From contig JARLJU010000203.1 of the NCBI GenBank assembly GCA_031291055.1, positions 1 through 64,000 on the forward strand: DNA of 64,000 nt, written 5' to 3'. The DNA comes from Rudaea sp. (GTDB lineage: Bacteria; Pseudomonadota; Gammaproteobacteria; Xanthomonadales; Rhodanobacteraceae). The notes beneath the pieces were generated by a model. It was not told where the DNA came from. It ran no database searches and worked only from the letters and a program-made list of their open reading frames with translations. The translations under genes and the position numbers were made by a program. Within the stretch, counting starts at the first letter, position 1. The number at the start of each line of letters is the position of its first letter. Below are positions 52,502 to 64,000 of this stretch, one piece after another.

Positions 52502-52945
52502 ATGCTACTGAATCTTTTCAACGTCATTTACGTACTGATCGCGGTAGCGATGCTGGTGCTCATTCTCCTGCAGCGCGGCGCGGGCGCCCAGGCGGGGTCG
52601 GGCTTCGGCTCCGGCGCTTCGGCCACCGTTTTCGGCGCACGCGGGGCGACCACGTTCCTGTCGCGTACCACGGCGGTCCTCGCAGCCCTGTTTTTCCTGC
52701 TCAGTCTGCTCATGGGCATCTACGTGCATCCCGTCGGTCCGTCGGAGAGCGATCTGGGCGTCATGAGTGCCGCCGAAACGGCCGCCGCCAAAACTCCGGC
52801 AGCGCCCCCTGCGGCGACGAACGGAGATGTGCCCGCGGCTACTCCGGCCGCCGCACCAATGCCGGACAAGCCGGCGCCGGCCGCTGCGCCGGCGAACAAA
52901 TCCGACGACGGCGGGCACAAGGCAGACGAGCCGAAGAAACAGTAG
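52502..52945 (+). CDS. secG: Preprotein translocase subunit SecG
   Basis: 147 residues from ATG 52502. Two transmembrane helices (VIYVLIAVAMLVLILLQ and FLSRTTAVLAALFFLLSLLM) flank the conserved GAGAQAGSGFGSGASATVFG loop. The Ala/Pro-rich tail (residues 95-147) is longer than in E. coli SecG. Part of SecYEG. Confidence 0.93.
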   Translation: MLLNLFNVIYVLIAVAMLVLILLQRGAGAQAGSGFGSGASATVFGARGATTFLSRTTAVLAALFFLLSLLMGIYVHPVGPSESDLGVMSAAETAAAKTPAAPPAATNGDVPAATPAAAPMPDKPAPAAAPANKSDDGGHKADEPKKQ

Positions 52946-52958
52946 GTTTGAGCGTATT

Positions 52959-53043
52959 GCCCAGGTGGCGGAATTGGTAGACGCACTACCTTGAGGTGGT
53001 AGCGGCGAAAGCTGTGGGGGTTCGAGTCCCCCCTTGGGCACCA
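52959..53043 (+). tRNA. tRNA-Leu (anticodon GAG)
   Basis: Class II tRNA. Acceptor GCCCAGG pairs with CTTGGGC before A-CCA (53041-53043). The anticodon loop TTGAGGT between CTACC and GGTAG gives GAG, reading CUC/CUU leucine codons. TTCGAGT T-loop present. The position between secG and the nuo region is standard in gammaproteobacteria. Confidence 0.96.
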
Positions 53044-53059
53044 ACAGCAACCCAGAAGA

Positions 53060-53081
53060 GCCCGCGTCAGCGGGCTTTTTT
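53060..53081 (+). terminator. Intrinsic terminator after tRNA-Leu
   Basis: GCCCGC-GTCA-GCGGGC (53060-53075) followed directly by six T residues. Perfect stem, 17 bases after the tRNA end. It likely ends the tpiA-secG-tRNA transcript. Confidence 0.88.
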
Positions 53082-53299
53082 GCGGGCCTGGGTTGTGTCG
53101 AAGACGTCATGCCGACGTGTTGCCGGAGAGTATGCATGCGATCCGCCGCGAACGCCGAGACGTGTCTTTTGACCCATTTGTGCGCCTGCGCACCTCGGTA
53201 GACTCATCCTGCCCGCATCGGGCGAAGCCTTGCCGGAAACGCAGCGAATTTCGGTCAGTCGCGCGCCGGTCTGATCACCATGCACTGAAAGGAGCGCCC

Positions 53300-55261
53300 A
53301 TGCCGCACCTATCGAATCGCCTCGTCGGTCCTTCATCTGCAGTTCCCGCCAGGCGGATTGCCGCTGCCGTGCTAGCCTGTTCCTGCATCGGCACTGCTCT
53401 GGCCGATACCACCGATACCCCGATCCCGCCGCCCGTGGATACACCGTACCCGGGCACGATTGCGATCAATGTCGACGCCACCAATACCGCACAGCGCATC
53501 TTCACCGTGCACGAGGCGATGCCGGTGCAGGCCGGCGCTTTGACCTTGCTGTATCCGAAGTGGCTCCCCGGCAGTCATTCGCCGAGCGGACCGATCGACA
53601 AACTGGCCAGCCTGAAAATCAGGGTAGCAGGAAAGCCGCTGGCGTGGGAGCGCAACAAATACGACGTATATGCATTCCATGTCGACGTGCCCGCGGGCGT
53701 GTCTGGCATCGATCTGGACTACCAGTTCCTCTCGCCACAGCAGGGCAGGCAGGGACGCATCGTGATGACGCCGGAGATGCTCAACCTGCAATGGAACACG
53801 GTGATCCTCTATCCGGCCGGACACTACTCGCGCGCCATTACTTTCCTGCCCAGCGTCAAGCTGCCGACCGGCTGGCAGTTTGGCACGGCGCTGGAGGCCG
53901 CAGCGCCGCCGGACGGGACCCTGTCGGCCGGCATGACGACATTCAAGCCGGTGACGTTGAACACGTTGATCGATTCGCCGATCTACGCAGGCGAATACTT
54001 CAAGCGCGTCGACCTGGATCCCGGCGCGAAGACCGCAGTGCGCATGGACATCGTCGCCGACGCGCCCGAGGATCTGGAAATTGCGCCGGCGCAATTGAAC
54101 GCGCACCGCGCGCTGGTGCAGCAGGCCTACAAACTGTATGGCTCGCACCACTACGATCACTACGATTTCCTGTTCTCGTTGTCGGATCAGATGGGCGGCA
54201 ACGGCCTGGAGCATCACCAGTCGAGCGAGAACGGCACGGACCGCGAATATTTCAGCGACTGGGACAAGGATGCAAGCGGACGCGACCTGCTGGCGCACGA
54301 GTACACACATTCGTGGAACGGCAAATTCCGCCGACCCGCGGATTTGTGGACGCCGAACTTCAACGTGCCGATGGGCGACAGCCTGTTGTGGGTCTACGAA
54401 GGCCAGACCCAGTACTGGGGTTTCGTGCTGACCGCGCGCGCGGGCATGTGGAGCCCGCAGCAGTTCCGCGATGGCCTGGCGCTGGTGGCGGCGACATACC
54501 AGGACAATCGCCCCGGTTTCGATTGGCGCAACGTGCAGGACACGACCAATGATCCGAGCATCGCCCAGCGCCGGCCGCAGCCGTATCGCAATTACCAGAT
54601 GCGCGAGGAGTACTACAGCGCGGGGCAGCTGATCTGGCTGGCGGTTGATGCCAGGTTGCGCGAACTGTCGCACGACAGGCATTCGCTGGATGATTTCGCG
54701 CGAACTTTTTTCGGTGCCGACAACGGCAGCTTCGTCACCAGCACCTACACCTTCGACGATGTGGTCGCAGCGTTGAACGGCATCGAGAAGCACGATTGGG
54801 CGACTTTCCTGCGCTCGCGTCTTGATGCCCACGCGCCGCCGATGGACGGCCTTGCAGCATCCGGCTGGAAACTGGTCTATACCGACAAGCCCAGCGACTA
54901 CGAAAAAGCCGAACAGAAGAGCCGCAAGAGCGCGGACTTTGCCTATTCGCTGGGCGTGACGCTTGCATCGGCCGATGGCGAGATCAGCGATGTGCGCTGG
55001 AATGGGCCGGCGTTCAAGGCCGGCATCGCGCCCGGCGGAACCCTGGTCGCGGTCGACGGCCACGCGTTCAAGCCGGAGGTTCTGAACGAGGCCATCGTTG
55101 CGGCCAAAACCAACCGGGCACCGATCGAACTGCTGCTCAAATACCAGGACGAATACAAGACCGTTCCGGTCGACTATCACGACGGCCCGCGTCACCCGCA
55201 TCTCGAGAGCATCGCCGGCGCGCCGGACTACTTGAGCCGGATCGCTGCTGCGCGAAAATGA
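53300..55261 (+). CDS. M61-family (glycyl aminopeptidase-like) secreted metallopeptidase
   Basis: The start at ATG 53300 (AAAGGAG upstream) gives 653 residues with a signal peptide ending near GTALADT. An N-terminal beta domain (residues ~45-200) precedes the gluzincin catalytic motif [12 protein letters not shown] near residue 333 and the downstream glutamate in [15 protein letters not shown] domain is near the C-terminus ([28 protein letters not shown] in outline). Cleaves N-terminal small residues or short peptides in the periplasm. Stand-alone. Confidence 0.92.
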   Translation: MPHLSNRLVGPSSAVPARRIAAAVLACSCIGTALADTTDTPIPPPVDTPYPGTIAINVDATNTAQRIFTVHEAMPVQAGALTLLYPKWLPGSHSPSGPIDKLASLKIRVAGKPLAWERNKYDVYAFHVDVPAGVSGIDLDYQFLSPQQGRQGRIVMTPEMLNLQWNTVILYPAGHYSRAITFLPSVKLPTGWQFGTALEAAAPPDGTLSAGMTTFKPVTLNTLIDSPIYAGEYFKRVDLDPGAKTAVRMDIVADAPEDLEIAPAQLNAHRALVQQAYKLYGSHHYDHYDFLFSLSDQMGGNGLEHHQSSENGTDREYFSDWDKDASGRDLLAHEYTHSWNGKFRRPADLWTPNFNVPMGDSLLWVYEGQTQYWGFVLTARAGMWSPQQFRDGLALVAATYQDNRPGFDWRNVQDTTNDPSIAQRRPQPYRNYQMREEYYSAGQLIWLAVDARLRELSHDRHSLDDFARTFFGADNGSFVTSTYTFDDVVAALNGIEKHDWATFLRSRLDAHAPPMDGLAASGWKLVYTDKPSDYEKAEQKSRKSADFAYSLGVTLASADGEISDVRWNGPAFKAGIAPGGTLVAVDGHAFKPEVLNEAIVAAKTNRAPIELLLKYQDEYKTVPVDYHDGPRHPHLESIAGAPDYLSRIAAARK

Positions 55262-55364
55262 TCGCGCCGGCCGCGGCGCCGAATTCCGGTCGCGGCATGG
55301 CTGGCGGAAGCGTCCGAAACGTGCTCTTGTGCATTGCGCAAAGCCACGCCCGCATGCGAAAATT

Positions 55365-55394
55365 CCAAGGCTTCGCTGTGCGTTGAAGCCTTGG
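55365..55394 (+). promoter_or_regulatory. 10-bp hairpin overlapping the nuoA ribosome-binding site
   Basis: CCAAGGCTTC (55365-55374) and GAAGCCTTGG (55385-55394) are perfect inverse arms with a 10-base loop. The second arm's last GG is the start of GGAGG (55393-55397), the ribosome-binding site of nuoA, whose GTG is at 55408. It could modulate translation or stabilise the 5' end of the nuo mRNA. Confidence 0.6.
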
Positions 55395-55407
55395 AGGTTG
55401 CATTCCC

Positions 55408-55764
55408 GTGTTGGCCCAGTATCTGCCGATTCTCCTGTTCCTGATCGTTGCCGGCGGTATCGGCGTCGCCCTGCTCGGCATTGGCGCCGTTCTGGGTCCG
55501 CGCAGCGCCAACAAGGAAAAATCCGCGGCCTACGAGTGTGGCTTCGAGGCATTCGAGGACGCGCGCATGAAATTCGACGTGCGCTACTACCTCGTTGCGA
55601 TCCTGTTCATCATCTTCGATCTGGAAATCGCGTTCCTGTTCCCGTGGGCGGTCGTGTTCAAGCAGATCGGCATCGTCGCGCTGAGCGAAATGGCGATGTT
55701 CCTGCTGCTGCTGCTTCTGGGATTTGTATACTGCTGGAAGAAGGGAGCGCTGGAATGGGAATGA
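55408..55764 (+). CDS. nuoA: NADH-quinone oxidoreductase subunit A
   Basis: 118 residues starting at GTG 55408. Three transmembrane helices with the conserved loop [24 protein letters not shown] (outline) between the first and second; the YECG Cys is at the quinone site. First gene of the complex I operon. Its end overlaps nuoB by 10 bases. Confidence 0.96.
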   Translation: MLAQYLPILLFLIVAGGIGVALLGIGAVLGPRSANKEKSAAYECGFEAFEDARMKFDVRYYLVAILFIIFDLEIAFLFPWAVVFKQIGIVALSEMAMFLLLLLLGFVYCWKKGALEWE

Positions 55765-56357
55765 CGGAAACGACCGTCACCAAGGGACTGATGCACAACC
55801 CGGTGCCGACCGGGCCGGTGGACGACATCCTGCGTCCCGGCGGCGACAATCCCCTGCTGGAACGTGGCTTCGTCACCGCTTCGCTCGACAGCCTGATCAA
55901 CTGGGCGCGTACCGGTTCGATGTGGCCGATGACATTCGGCCTGGCCTGCTGTGCGGTGGAAATGATGCATGCCGGCGCGGCACGCCTGGACCTGGATCGC
56001 TACGGTGTCGTGTTTCGCCCGAGTCCGCGCCAGTCCGATGTCATGATCGTGGCCGGCACCCTGGTCAACAAGATGGCGCCCGCGCTGCGTCGCGTCTACG
56101 ACCAGATGCCCAATCCGAAATGGGTCATCTCGATGGGATCGTGCGCCAATGGCGGCGGTTACTACCACTATTCCTACGCTGTGGTGCGCGGTTGCGACCG
56201 CATCGTGCCAGTCGATGTCTATGTGCCGGGTTGTCCGCCGACCGCCGAAGCGCTGATCTACGGCATCCTGCAACTGCAGAAGAAAATCCGCCGCACCAAT
56301 ACGATTTCGCGGCAGAAGATAGCCGGGGATATTGGCACACGGCCGGGCGAGTCATGA
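55755..56357 (+). CDS. nuoB: NADH-quinone oxidoreductase subunit B
   Basis: 200 residues from ATG 55755 (ATG 55761 is also possible). The N2 [4Fe-4S] ligands are the tandem pair in [10 protein letters not shown] in [10 protein letters not shown] and C in [12 protein letters not shown]2 is the last cluster before ubiquinone. Stop overlaps nuoC start. Confidence 0.97.
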   Translation: MGMTETTVTKGLMHNPVPTGPVDDILRPGGDNPLLERGFVTASLDSLINWARTGSMWPMTFGLACCAVEMMHAGAARLDLDRYGVVFRPSPRQSDVMIVAGTLVNKMAPALRRVYDQMPNPKWVISMGSCANGGGYYHYSYAVVRGCDRIVPVDVYVPGCPPTAEALIYGILQLQKKIRRTNTISRQKIAGDIGTRPGES

Positions 56358-57091
56358 GCGAGAGCCTGTCCAATTTCGCCCAGCGCATCAGCACGCAGCT
56401 GGGCGACAGGATCGTTGGCGTGCACGAGTGGTGCGGCGAAACGACGGTCGAAGTCCTGCCGGAAAACTGGCTTGCAGTCGCGCAACAATTGCGCGACGTG
56501 GAAGGGTTCCACTTTGAACAATTGATCGATGTGTGCGGCGTCGATTACCTGAGCTACGGCCAGACCGAGTGGGATACCACCGACGTCAGCGCGACCGGCT
56601 TCTCGCGCGGTGTGGAAGGCGAGGGTGCGGGCCGGTTTGACTGGGCGGAACGGCCGCGCATTGGCGTGGGCCACAGGCGTTTTGCCGTGGTCGTGCAACT
56701 CCTGTCGATACGCAACAACCGGCGGATTCGCATGCGCAGCCATTGCCAGGACGACTCGCTACCGATGATGCCTTCGCTGGTTCCATTGTGGCCGGGTTCA
56801 AATTGGTTCGAGCGCGAGGCATTCGACCTGTTCGGCATCGTCTTCGAAGGTCATCCGGATTTGCGTCGCATCCTTACCGACTACGGTTTTGTCGGCCACC
56901 CGTTCCGCAAGGATTTCCCGCTGATCGGCAACGTCGAGGTGCGCTACGACGAAACGCTGGGGCGCGTGATCTACGAGCCGGTGACGTCGGTCGAACCGCG
57001 CGTGCTGGTGCCGCGCACGATCCGCCACGATTCGCGTTATGACCAGGCGCAGGCCGAACAGGCGCTCGACGCGGCACCTGTACAAAAGTAA
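56354..57091 (+). CDS. nuoC: NADH-quinone oxidoreductase subunit C
   Basis: 245 residues. The 30-kDa subunit signature [24 protein letters not shown] (outline) and [10 protein letters not shown] are present. Separate from nuoD, unlike the E. coli fusion. A non-conserved insert (residues ~75-105, [19 protein letters not shown]) is somewhat longer than usual. Confidence 0.96.
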   Translation: MSESLSNFAQRISTQLGDRIVGVHEWCGETTVEVLPENWLAVAQQLRDVEGFHFEQLIDVCGVDYLSYGQTEWDTTDVSATGFSRGVEGEGAGRFDWAERPRIGVGHRRFAVVVQLLSIRNNRRIRMRSHCQDDSLPMMPSLVPLWPGSNWFEREAFDLFGIVFEGHPDLRRILTDYGFVGHPFRKDFPLIGNVEVRYDETLGRVIYEPVTSVEPRVLVPRTIRHDSRYDQAQAEQALDAAPVQK

Positions 57092-57103
57092 AGAAATATA
57101 CAA

Positions 57104-58357
57104 ATGCAGGAAATCAAGAACTACACGATCAACTTCGGCCCGCAGCATCCGGCGGCGCATGGCGTGCTGCGCCTGGTGCTGGAGCTCGATGGCGAAGTCA
57201 TTCAGCGCGCCGACCCGCACATCGGCCTGCTGCATCGCGGCACCGAGAAACTGGCCGAATCCAAGCCGTTCAACCAGTCGATCGGTTACATGGACCGGCT
57301 CGACTACGTGTCGATGATGTGCAACGAACACGCCTACGTGCTGGCGATCGAGAAACTGCTCGGCATCCAGGCGCCGTTGCGCGCACAGTACATCCGCACG
57401 ATGTTCGATGAGATCACGCGCATCCTCAACCACCTGATGTGGATCGGCTCGAACGGTCTCGACCTGGGAGCGATGGCGGTGTTCCTGTACGCCTTCCGCG
57501 AGCGAGAGGAACTGATGGACTGCTACGAGGCGGTGTCGGGCGCGCGCATGCATGCGACCTATTACCGGCCCGGTGGCGTCTATCGCGACCTGCCAGAGCG
57601 CATGCCCCAATACAAGCAATCGCGCTGGCACAAGGGCGATGATCTCAAGCAACGCAACTCCTGGCGCGAAGGCTCGATGCTGGATTTTCTCGACGCCTTC
57701 ACCGCGGATTTTCCGCACAAGGTCGACGAATACGAAACCCTGTTGACCGACAACCGCATCTGGAAGCAGCGCACGGTCGGCATCGGCGTCGTTCCGCCGG
57801 AACTGGCGCTGGCCTGGGGCATGAGCGGACCGATGCTGCGCGGTTCCGGCGTCGAGTGGGATCTGCGCAAGAAGCAGCCTTACGCGATGTACGCCAACAT
57901 GGATTTCGACATTCCGGTTGGCGTCAAGGGCGACTGCTACGACCGGTATCTGGTACGCGTCGAGGAAATGCGCCAGTCCAACCGCATCGTCAGGCAATGC
58001 GTGGCGTGGCTCAAGGCCAATCCCGGCCCGGTGATGCTGCGCAACTACAAGGTGGCGCCGCCGAAACGCGCAGAGATGAAAGACGACATGGAAGCCCTCA
58101 TCCATCACTTCAAGCTGTTCACCGAAGGCTATTGCGTGCCGGAAGGCGAGACCTACGCTGCCGTCGAGGCGCCCAAGGGCGAATTCGGTTGTTATCTCAT
58201 TTCCGACGGCGCCAACAAGCCGTTCCGGGTCAAGTTGCGCGCGCCGGGGTTCGCGCATCTGTCGTCAATGGACGCGATCGTGCGTGGCCATATGCTGCCC
58301 GATGTGGTGGCGATGATCGGCACTTACGATGTGGTGTTCGGGGAGATCGATCGATGA
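57104..58357 (+). CDS. nuoD: NADH-quinone oxidoreductase subunit D
   Basis: 417 residues, 49-kDa subunit forming the quinone pocket with NuoB. Signature [19 protein letters not shown], then [13 protein letters not shown], and the end of the protein DVVFGEIDR. Start 12 bases after nuoC; stop overlaps nuoE start. Confidence 0.97.
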   Translation: MQEIKNYTINFGPQHPAAHGVLRLVLELDGEVIQRADPHIGLLHRGTEKLAESKPFNQSIGYMDRLDYVSMMCNEHAYVLAIEKLLGIQAPLRAQYIRTMFDEITRILNHLMWIGSNGLDLGAMAVFLYAFREREELMDCYEAVSGARMHATYYRPGGVYRDLPERMPQYKQSRWHKGDDLKQRNSWREGSMLDFLDAFTADFPHKVDEYETLLTDNRIWKQRTVGIGVVPPELALAWGMSGPMLRGSGVEWDLRKKQPYAMYANMDFDIPVGVKGDCYDRYLVRVEEMRQSNRIVRQCVAWLKANPGPVMLRNYKVAPPKRAEMKDDMEALIHHFKLFTEGYCVPEGETYAAVEAPKGEFGCYLISDGANKPFRVKLRAPGFAHLSSMDAIVRGHMLPDVVAMIGTYDVVFGEIDR

Positions 58358-58881
58358 AAGCGACCGGTCACTATGCTGAAGTCAAGGACATCGATCCGCT
58401 CGACGTGCTCAACCCGCACACGCGCGGGCATATCGATCACTGGCTGAGCAAATTCCCGGCAGATCGCAAGCGCTCGGCGCTGATCCAGGGCCTGATGGCC
58501 GCTCAGGAGCAGCATGGCGGCTGGCTGTCGGATGAGCTGATTGCCGCCGTTGCCAAGTATCTCGAGGTACCGCCGATCTGGGCCTACGAGGTGGCGACGT
58601 TCTATTCGATGTTCGAGACGCATCCGGTCGGGCGCAACAATGTTGCAATCTGTACAAATATATCCTGTTGGCTGAATGGTGGCGAAGACATCGTGCGCCA
58701 TTGCGAGCGCAAGCTAGGCATCAAGGTCGGCGAAAGCACGGCCGACGGCCGCATCTACCTCAAGCCGGAAGAGGAATGCCTCGCGGCCTGCTGCGGCGCG
58801 CCGATGATGGTGGTCAACGGTCATTACCACGAGAACCTGACGGCCGAAAAGGTCGATCAGATACTGGACGAATTGAAATAG
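58354..58881 (+). CDS. nuoE: NADH-quinone oxidoreductase subunit E
   Basis: 175 residues, 24-kDa subunit, with the N1a [2Fe-2S] cysteines in [11 protein letters not shown] and [12 protein letters not shown]. It flanks NuoF in the NADH-oxidising arm. 44 bases before nuoF. Confidence 0.96.
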   Translation: MKATGHYAEVKDIDPLDVLNPHTRGHIDHWLSKFPADRKRSALIQGLMAAQEQHGGWLSDELIAAVAKYLEVPPIWAYEVATFYSMFETHPVGRNNVAICTNISCWLNGGEDIVRHCERKLGIKVGESTADGRIYLKPEEECLAACCGAPMMVVNGHYHENLTAEKVDQILDELK

Positions 58882-58925
58882 TCGCCATGTCGCAACCCAC
58901 AGCTCTTCTTCGGCCCTGATCTCAT

Positions 58926-60244
<1,319 letters not shown>

Positions 60245-60248
<4 letters not shown>

Positions 60249-62623
60249 GCGCACAGCCAACGACGCCAAACACCGCGTCCGATCCGGTCAAGCTCGATCT
60301 TGTCAACATCGAGATCGACGGCAAGGCCATGCAGGTGCCGAAGAATTCGATGATCATCCAGGCCGCGGACAAGGCGGGAATTCCGATTCCGCGTTTCTGC
60401 TATCACCAAAAGCTGCCGATCGCGGCGAATTGCCGGATGTGCATGGTCGAAACCGAAATGGGCGGCAAGCCCGTGCCGAAGCCGCAGCCGGCGTGCGCAA
60501 CTCCGGTCATGGAAGGCATGAAGGTATTCACGCAATCGCAGCGCGCCTTGTCGGCGCAGCGCAATGTGATGGAGTTCCTCCTCATCAACCATCCGCTGGA
60601 TTGCCCGATCTGCGATCAGGGTGGCGAATGCGAGCTGCAGGACCTGTCGATGGGCTACGGCCGTTCGGTGTCGCGTTTCGCCGAACGCAAGCGCGTTGTG
60701 CCGGACGAGGACATCGGTCCGCTGATCGAAACCGAGATGACGCGGTGTATACAATGCACGCGTTGCGTGCGTTTCGTCGGCGAGATTGCCGGCAGTTACG
60801 AACTCGGCGGCATGGGTCGCGGCGAGAATCTGGAAATCGGCACTTACATCGGCAAGACGATCGACAGCGAACTTGGCGGCAACATCATCGACGTCTGCCC
60901 GGTCGGTGCGCTCACCGACAAGGTCTACCGTTTCAAGGCGCGCGCCTGGGAACTGATCGCACGCGAGTCGATCGGCTATCACGACGCGCTTGGTGCCAAT
61001 CTCTGGCTGCATACGCGCCGCGGCCAGGTGCTGCGCGCCGTGCCTCGCGACAATGAAGCGATCAACGAGTGCTGGTTGTCCGACCGCGACCGCTACAGCC
61101 ATCAAGGCCTGTATGCGGAAGATCGCGCAAGCAGGCCGATGATCAAGCGCGACGGAGCCTGGGCCGAAGTGGGCTGGGACGAAGCGCTGGCTTTTGCCGC
61201 CGGCAGGCTCAAGTCGGTGCGCGCCATGGAACTTGGCACTCTGGTGCACCCGGCAACGTCGTGCGAGGAAGGCTATTTGCTGGCGAAAGTGATCGGCGGC
61301 CTCGACGGCGTTCATATCGATCACCGTCTGCGTCAGCTCGATCTGAGCGACGACGCCGTGGCCACGACGTTCCAGATGCCGGTCGCCGACATCGAGCAGG
61401 CCGGAGCGATCCTGCTCGTGGGTTGCAACCTGCGCCACGAACTGCCTCTGGTCAATCACCGGGTGCGCAAGGCGTGGAAGCACGGGGCAAAAATATACGC
61501 AATCAATCCGCTGGATTTCGATTTCAATTTCGATCTTGCCGGCAAGACAATCGCCAACCCGGAAGCGATGGTCGACGCGTTGCTCAGGCTGGCCGGTGCA
61601 GGTGACGGCGCAGGCGTTGCGCAGGATCTGGCGCAGGCGATTGCCCGCGCCGGCAGCGATGACGCGGCGCGGGCCATGCATGCGGCACTCGGGCAGGCCG
61701 GCAGCTCGGCCGTGATTTTCGGCGAGAGCGCCGCGATGCATCCGCAGGCCGTGTGGCTGCGTGCCGCCGCGCGCGTGGTCGCAAAATCCACAAATTCCGC
61801 CTACAACGAAATACCCGCCGGCGCAAATGCGATAGGCCTGGCGCGTGTCGGTGCACTGCCGGTCAAGGACGGGCTGAACGCCCGGACGCAGCTTGCGCAG
61901 GCGCGCAAGGCCTACGTGCTGTACAACGTCGAACCGGAATTCGACTGTGCGGATTCCGCGGTCGCGATGAAGGCCATGCGCAACGCCGAGTGCATCATCG
62001 CGTTCGCGACATTCGCCAGTGCCCGTCTGCGCGAACTGGCGCATGTCATCCTGCCGATCGGAGCCTTGCCGGAAATCGACGCGACGATGATCAACGTGGA
62101 CGGCGTCGTGCAGACTGTCGCCGCCGGTGCGAAATTGCCGGGCGAGGCGCGCCAGGGCTGGAAGGTGCTGCGGGCGCTGGGCGCGCAGCTGGGCACAGCT
62201 GGCTTCGATTTCGTCGAGGTCGACGATGTGCGTGCAGCGATGCAGCCAGCGCTCGAGATAAAATCCACATTGCCGCAAGATGGAAAACTTGGCGCCCGGG
62301 CATTCACATCTTCCGGATTGGTGCGCATCGCCACTGTGCCGATCTATCGCGGCGATGCGGTGTTGCGCCGCGCCAGCGCGTTGCAGGCGCATCCGTTGAC
62401 TGGCACGGCTGCCGTCGGTCTGCATCCGGAAGATGCGCTGGCCCTGGGTTTGACGCACGGCGCGCAGGCCAGGGTAAGCGGGGAAGGCGGCGAAGCCGTG
62501 TTGCCTGTCGTCGTCACCCGCGCCGTGCCGCGCGGTGGCGCCTGGATTGAATCGGCCTGGGCCGAAACCAGTGTGTTGCCGCCGACTGGCTCCGCGTTGA
62601 CCGTAGTCAGGGCGGGTGCGTGA
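60245..62623 (+). CDS. nuoG: NADH-quinone oxidoreductase subunit G
   Basis: 792 residues. N-terminal [2Fe-2S] ferredoxin domain ([18 protein letters not shown]), then HxxxCxxC-type cluster ([17 protein letters not shown]) and [13 protein letters not shown]...CPVGAL. A molybdopterin-oxidoreductase-like domain follows without a cofactor. Start at ATG 60245; upstream starts lie inside nuoF. Stop overlaps nuoH start. Confidence 0.97.
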
Positions 62624-63708
62624 TGAACTGGATACTGCATTTTCCGACCTCGCTGCACGATCTACTTTCCGGTTTCGGCGCAACCGGGCTGGTCATCTGG
62701 ATAGTCGTCTGCATCCTGGCGATTGCCGTGCCGGTGATTCTTGCGGTCGCGATCTACGTCTGGTGGGAGCGCAAGGTGCTCGGCTGGATGCACGTGCGCA
62801 TGGGACCGAACAGTGTCGGTCCCGCGGGCCTGGCGCAGACGTTCGCCGACGTATTCAAGCTGCTGCTGAAAGAAGTGCTGGTTCCGCAAAAATCCAGCCG
62901 CCTGTTGTTCGTCATCGCACCGTTGCTTGCGCTAACACCGGCGTTCGCCGCCTGGGCGGTCATTCCGTTCGACGACAGGCTCGTGCTCTCCGACATCAAT
63001 GCCGGTTTGCTGTATCTGTTGTCGATGACCTCTATGGGCGTGTACGGCATCATCCTGGCTGGCTGGGCGTCGAATTCCAAGTATGCCTTCCTCGGTGCGA
63101 TGCGCTCGGCGGCACAGGTCGTCAGCTACGAAATCGCGATGGGCATGGCCCTGGTCGGCGTGCTGATCTGCGCCGGCAGCCTGAATCTTTCCGACATCGT
63201 GCGCGCGCAGGCCGGCCACTACGGTCTGTTCAACTGGTTCTGGTTGCCGCTGCTGCCCTTGTTCGTGATCTATTTCGTTTCCGGCGTTGCCGAGACCAAT
63301 CGCGCGCCGTTCGATGTGGCCGAAGGCGAATCCGAAATCGTCGCGGGCTTCCATGTCGAATATTCGGGCGCGCCGTTCGCGGTGTTCTTCCTGACCGAAT
63401 ACGCGAACATGATCCTGATTTCCTTTCTGGCCGCGACCTTGTTTCTTGGCGGCTGGCTGTCGCCGTTCCCCGCGTCGTGGGCGCTTGTCGGCGTTGCTGG
63501 CTGGTGGTGGCTGTTCGCCAAGGCGTTCGCTTTTGCATTTTTATACCTGTGGTTCCGCGCCGCGTTCCCGCGCTACCGCTACGACCAGATCATGCGTCTG
63601 GGCTGGAAAGTATTCATCCCGATAGCCATCGTCTGGATCATGGTCGCCGGCCTGCTGGTGTATTTCGGCATCGTCGGACCCGGCGCTGCCACCGAGGTAT
63701 CGCCATGA
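62620..63708 (+). CDS. nuoH: NADH-quinone oxidoreductase subunit H
   Basis: 362 residues if started at GTG 62620, one fewer at ATG 62623. Eight transmembrane helices. Conserved quinone-channel loops [42 protein letters not shown] (outline) and [19 protein letters not shown] (outline). Stop overlaps nuoI start. Confidence 0.97.
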   Translation: MMNWILHFPTSLHDLLSGFGATGLVIWIVVCILAIAVPVILAVAIYVWWERKVLGWMHVRMGPNSVGPAGLAQTFADVFKLLLKEVLVPQKSSRLLFVIAPLLALTPAFAAWAVIPFDDRLVLSDINAGLLYLLSMTSMGVYGIILAGWASNSKYAFLGAMRSAAQVVSYEIAMGMALVGVLICAGSLNLSDIVRAQAGHYGLFNWFWLPLLPLFVIYFVSGVAETNRAPFDVAEGESEIVAGFHVEYSGAPFAVFFLTEYANMILISFLAATLFLGGWLSPFPASWALVGVAGWWWLFAKAFAFAFLYLWFRAAFPRYRYDQIMRLGWKVFIPIAIVWIMVAGLLVYFGIVGPGAATEVSP

Positions 63709-64000
63709 TCCGCGTCGCACGCTACTTCAAGAGTCTGATGCTGCTTGAGCTGTTCAAGGGCCTGGGCCTGACCATGGGCTACATGTGGAAACCCAAGTAC
63801 ACGATGCGCTATCCGATGGAAAAGATTCCGCAATCGAACCGGTTCCGCGGACTGCATGCGCTGCGCCGCTATCCGAATGGCGAAGAACGCTGCATCGCCT
63901 GCAAGCTGTGCGAAGCCGTGTGCCCGGCGCTGGCGATCACGATCGATTCGGAACAGCGCGCCGACGGCACGCGCCGCACCACGCGCTACGACATCGACCT
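63705..64000 (+). CDS. nuoI: NADH-quinone oxidoreductase subunit I (partial, runs off the window)
   Basis: The first 98 codons from ATG 63705, [20 protein letters not shown], then [20 protein letters not shown] and the first 4Fe-4S motif [12 protein letters not shown]. The second cluster motif lies beyond the window. It is cut by the window end, not truncated by mutation. Confidence 0.96.
   Translation, partial: MIRVARYFKSLMLLELFKGLGLTMGYMWKPKYTMRYPMEKIPQSNRFRGLHALRRYPNGEERCIACKLCEAVCPALAITIDSEQRADGTRRTTRYDID

Overview
The window reads as a chromosomal segment of a gammaproteobacterium of the Xanthomonadales type, most likely Rhodanobacteraceae (Dokdonella/Rudaea-like). This rests on gene order (yceD-rpmF-fabHDG-acpP-fabF-pabB-mltG-tmk-holB-pilZ and glmM...tpiA-secG-tRNA-Leu-nuoA-I), on protein style, and on a C-terminal DEIFxDG(F/Y)E tail on secreted proteins. 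No database search was possible, so the taxonomy is an inference. Most of 15.5-64 kb looks GC-rich and densely packed, with many ATGA/GTGA overlaps. The first 15.5 kb looks less GC-rich and is accessory DNA.

Layout. 0.1-4.3 kb: a rhomboid protease, a transposase scar, a decayed fragment of a secreted choice-of-anchor Q protein, its intact relative, and a second secreted beta-helix protein. 4.8-6.9 kb: a DUF2924 gene coupled to a large serine recombinase. 7.1 kb: tRNA-Ser(CGA). 7.4-15.6 kb: a DUF6165 gene (LPS-associated family) interrupted at its 3' end by a 7.7-kb integrative element. The element is bounded by an exact 19-bp direct repeat (7794-7812 and 15538-15556). It carries a P4-type tyrosine integrase, AlpA-like regulator, RepA-like helicase, small unknown proteins and an XRE regulator. 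It also carries two integron-type gene cassettes, one with a complete attC site (13896-13979), but no integron integrase. The displaced original end of the DUF6165 gene lies just outside the right repeat.

15.5-25 kb: LPS core genes (heptosyltransferase-like GT9, KDO kinase) coupled to a metallo-hydrolase and moaA-moaC-moaD-moaE, then Tat-exported MsrB, a thioredoxin/NHL protein and a tailed secreted metalloprotease. 25.1-28.7 kb: tRNA-Ser(GGA), the 4.5S SRP RNA, dnaX, ybaB, recR and a HIT protein. 29-35.3 kb: Slp lipoprotein, a MoxR-DUF58-transglutaminase operon, and a GT39-like membrane protein. 35.3-48.9 kb: Maf, then the ribosome/fatty-acid/envelope cluster through glmM and a 2OG-Fe(II) oxygenase. 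49-52.9 kb: a polytopic membrane protein with an apparent 3' frameshift, an SDR, tpiA and secG. 53-64 kb: tRNA-Leu(GAG) with terminator, an M61 peptidase, and the complex I operon nuoA to nuoI (cut by the window end).

The observations most worth following are the DEIFxDGFE tail shared by unrelated secreted proteins (a candidate undescribed surface or secretion tag), the element that inserts into and re-tails the DUF6165 gene while carrying integron cassettes, a fabH without a canonical start codon next to a G7 tract, and a hairpin that runs into the nuoA ribosome-binding site.
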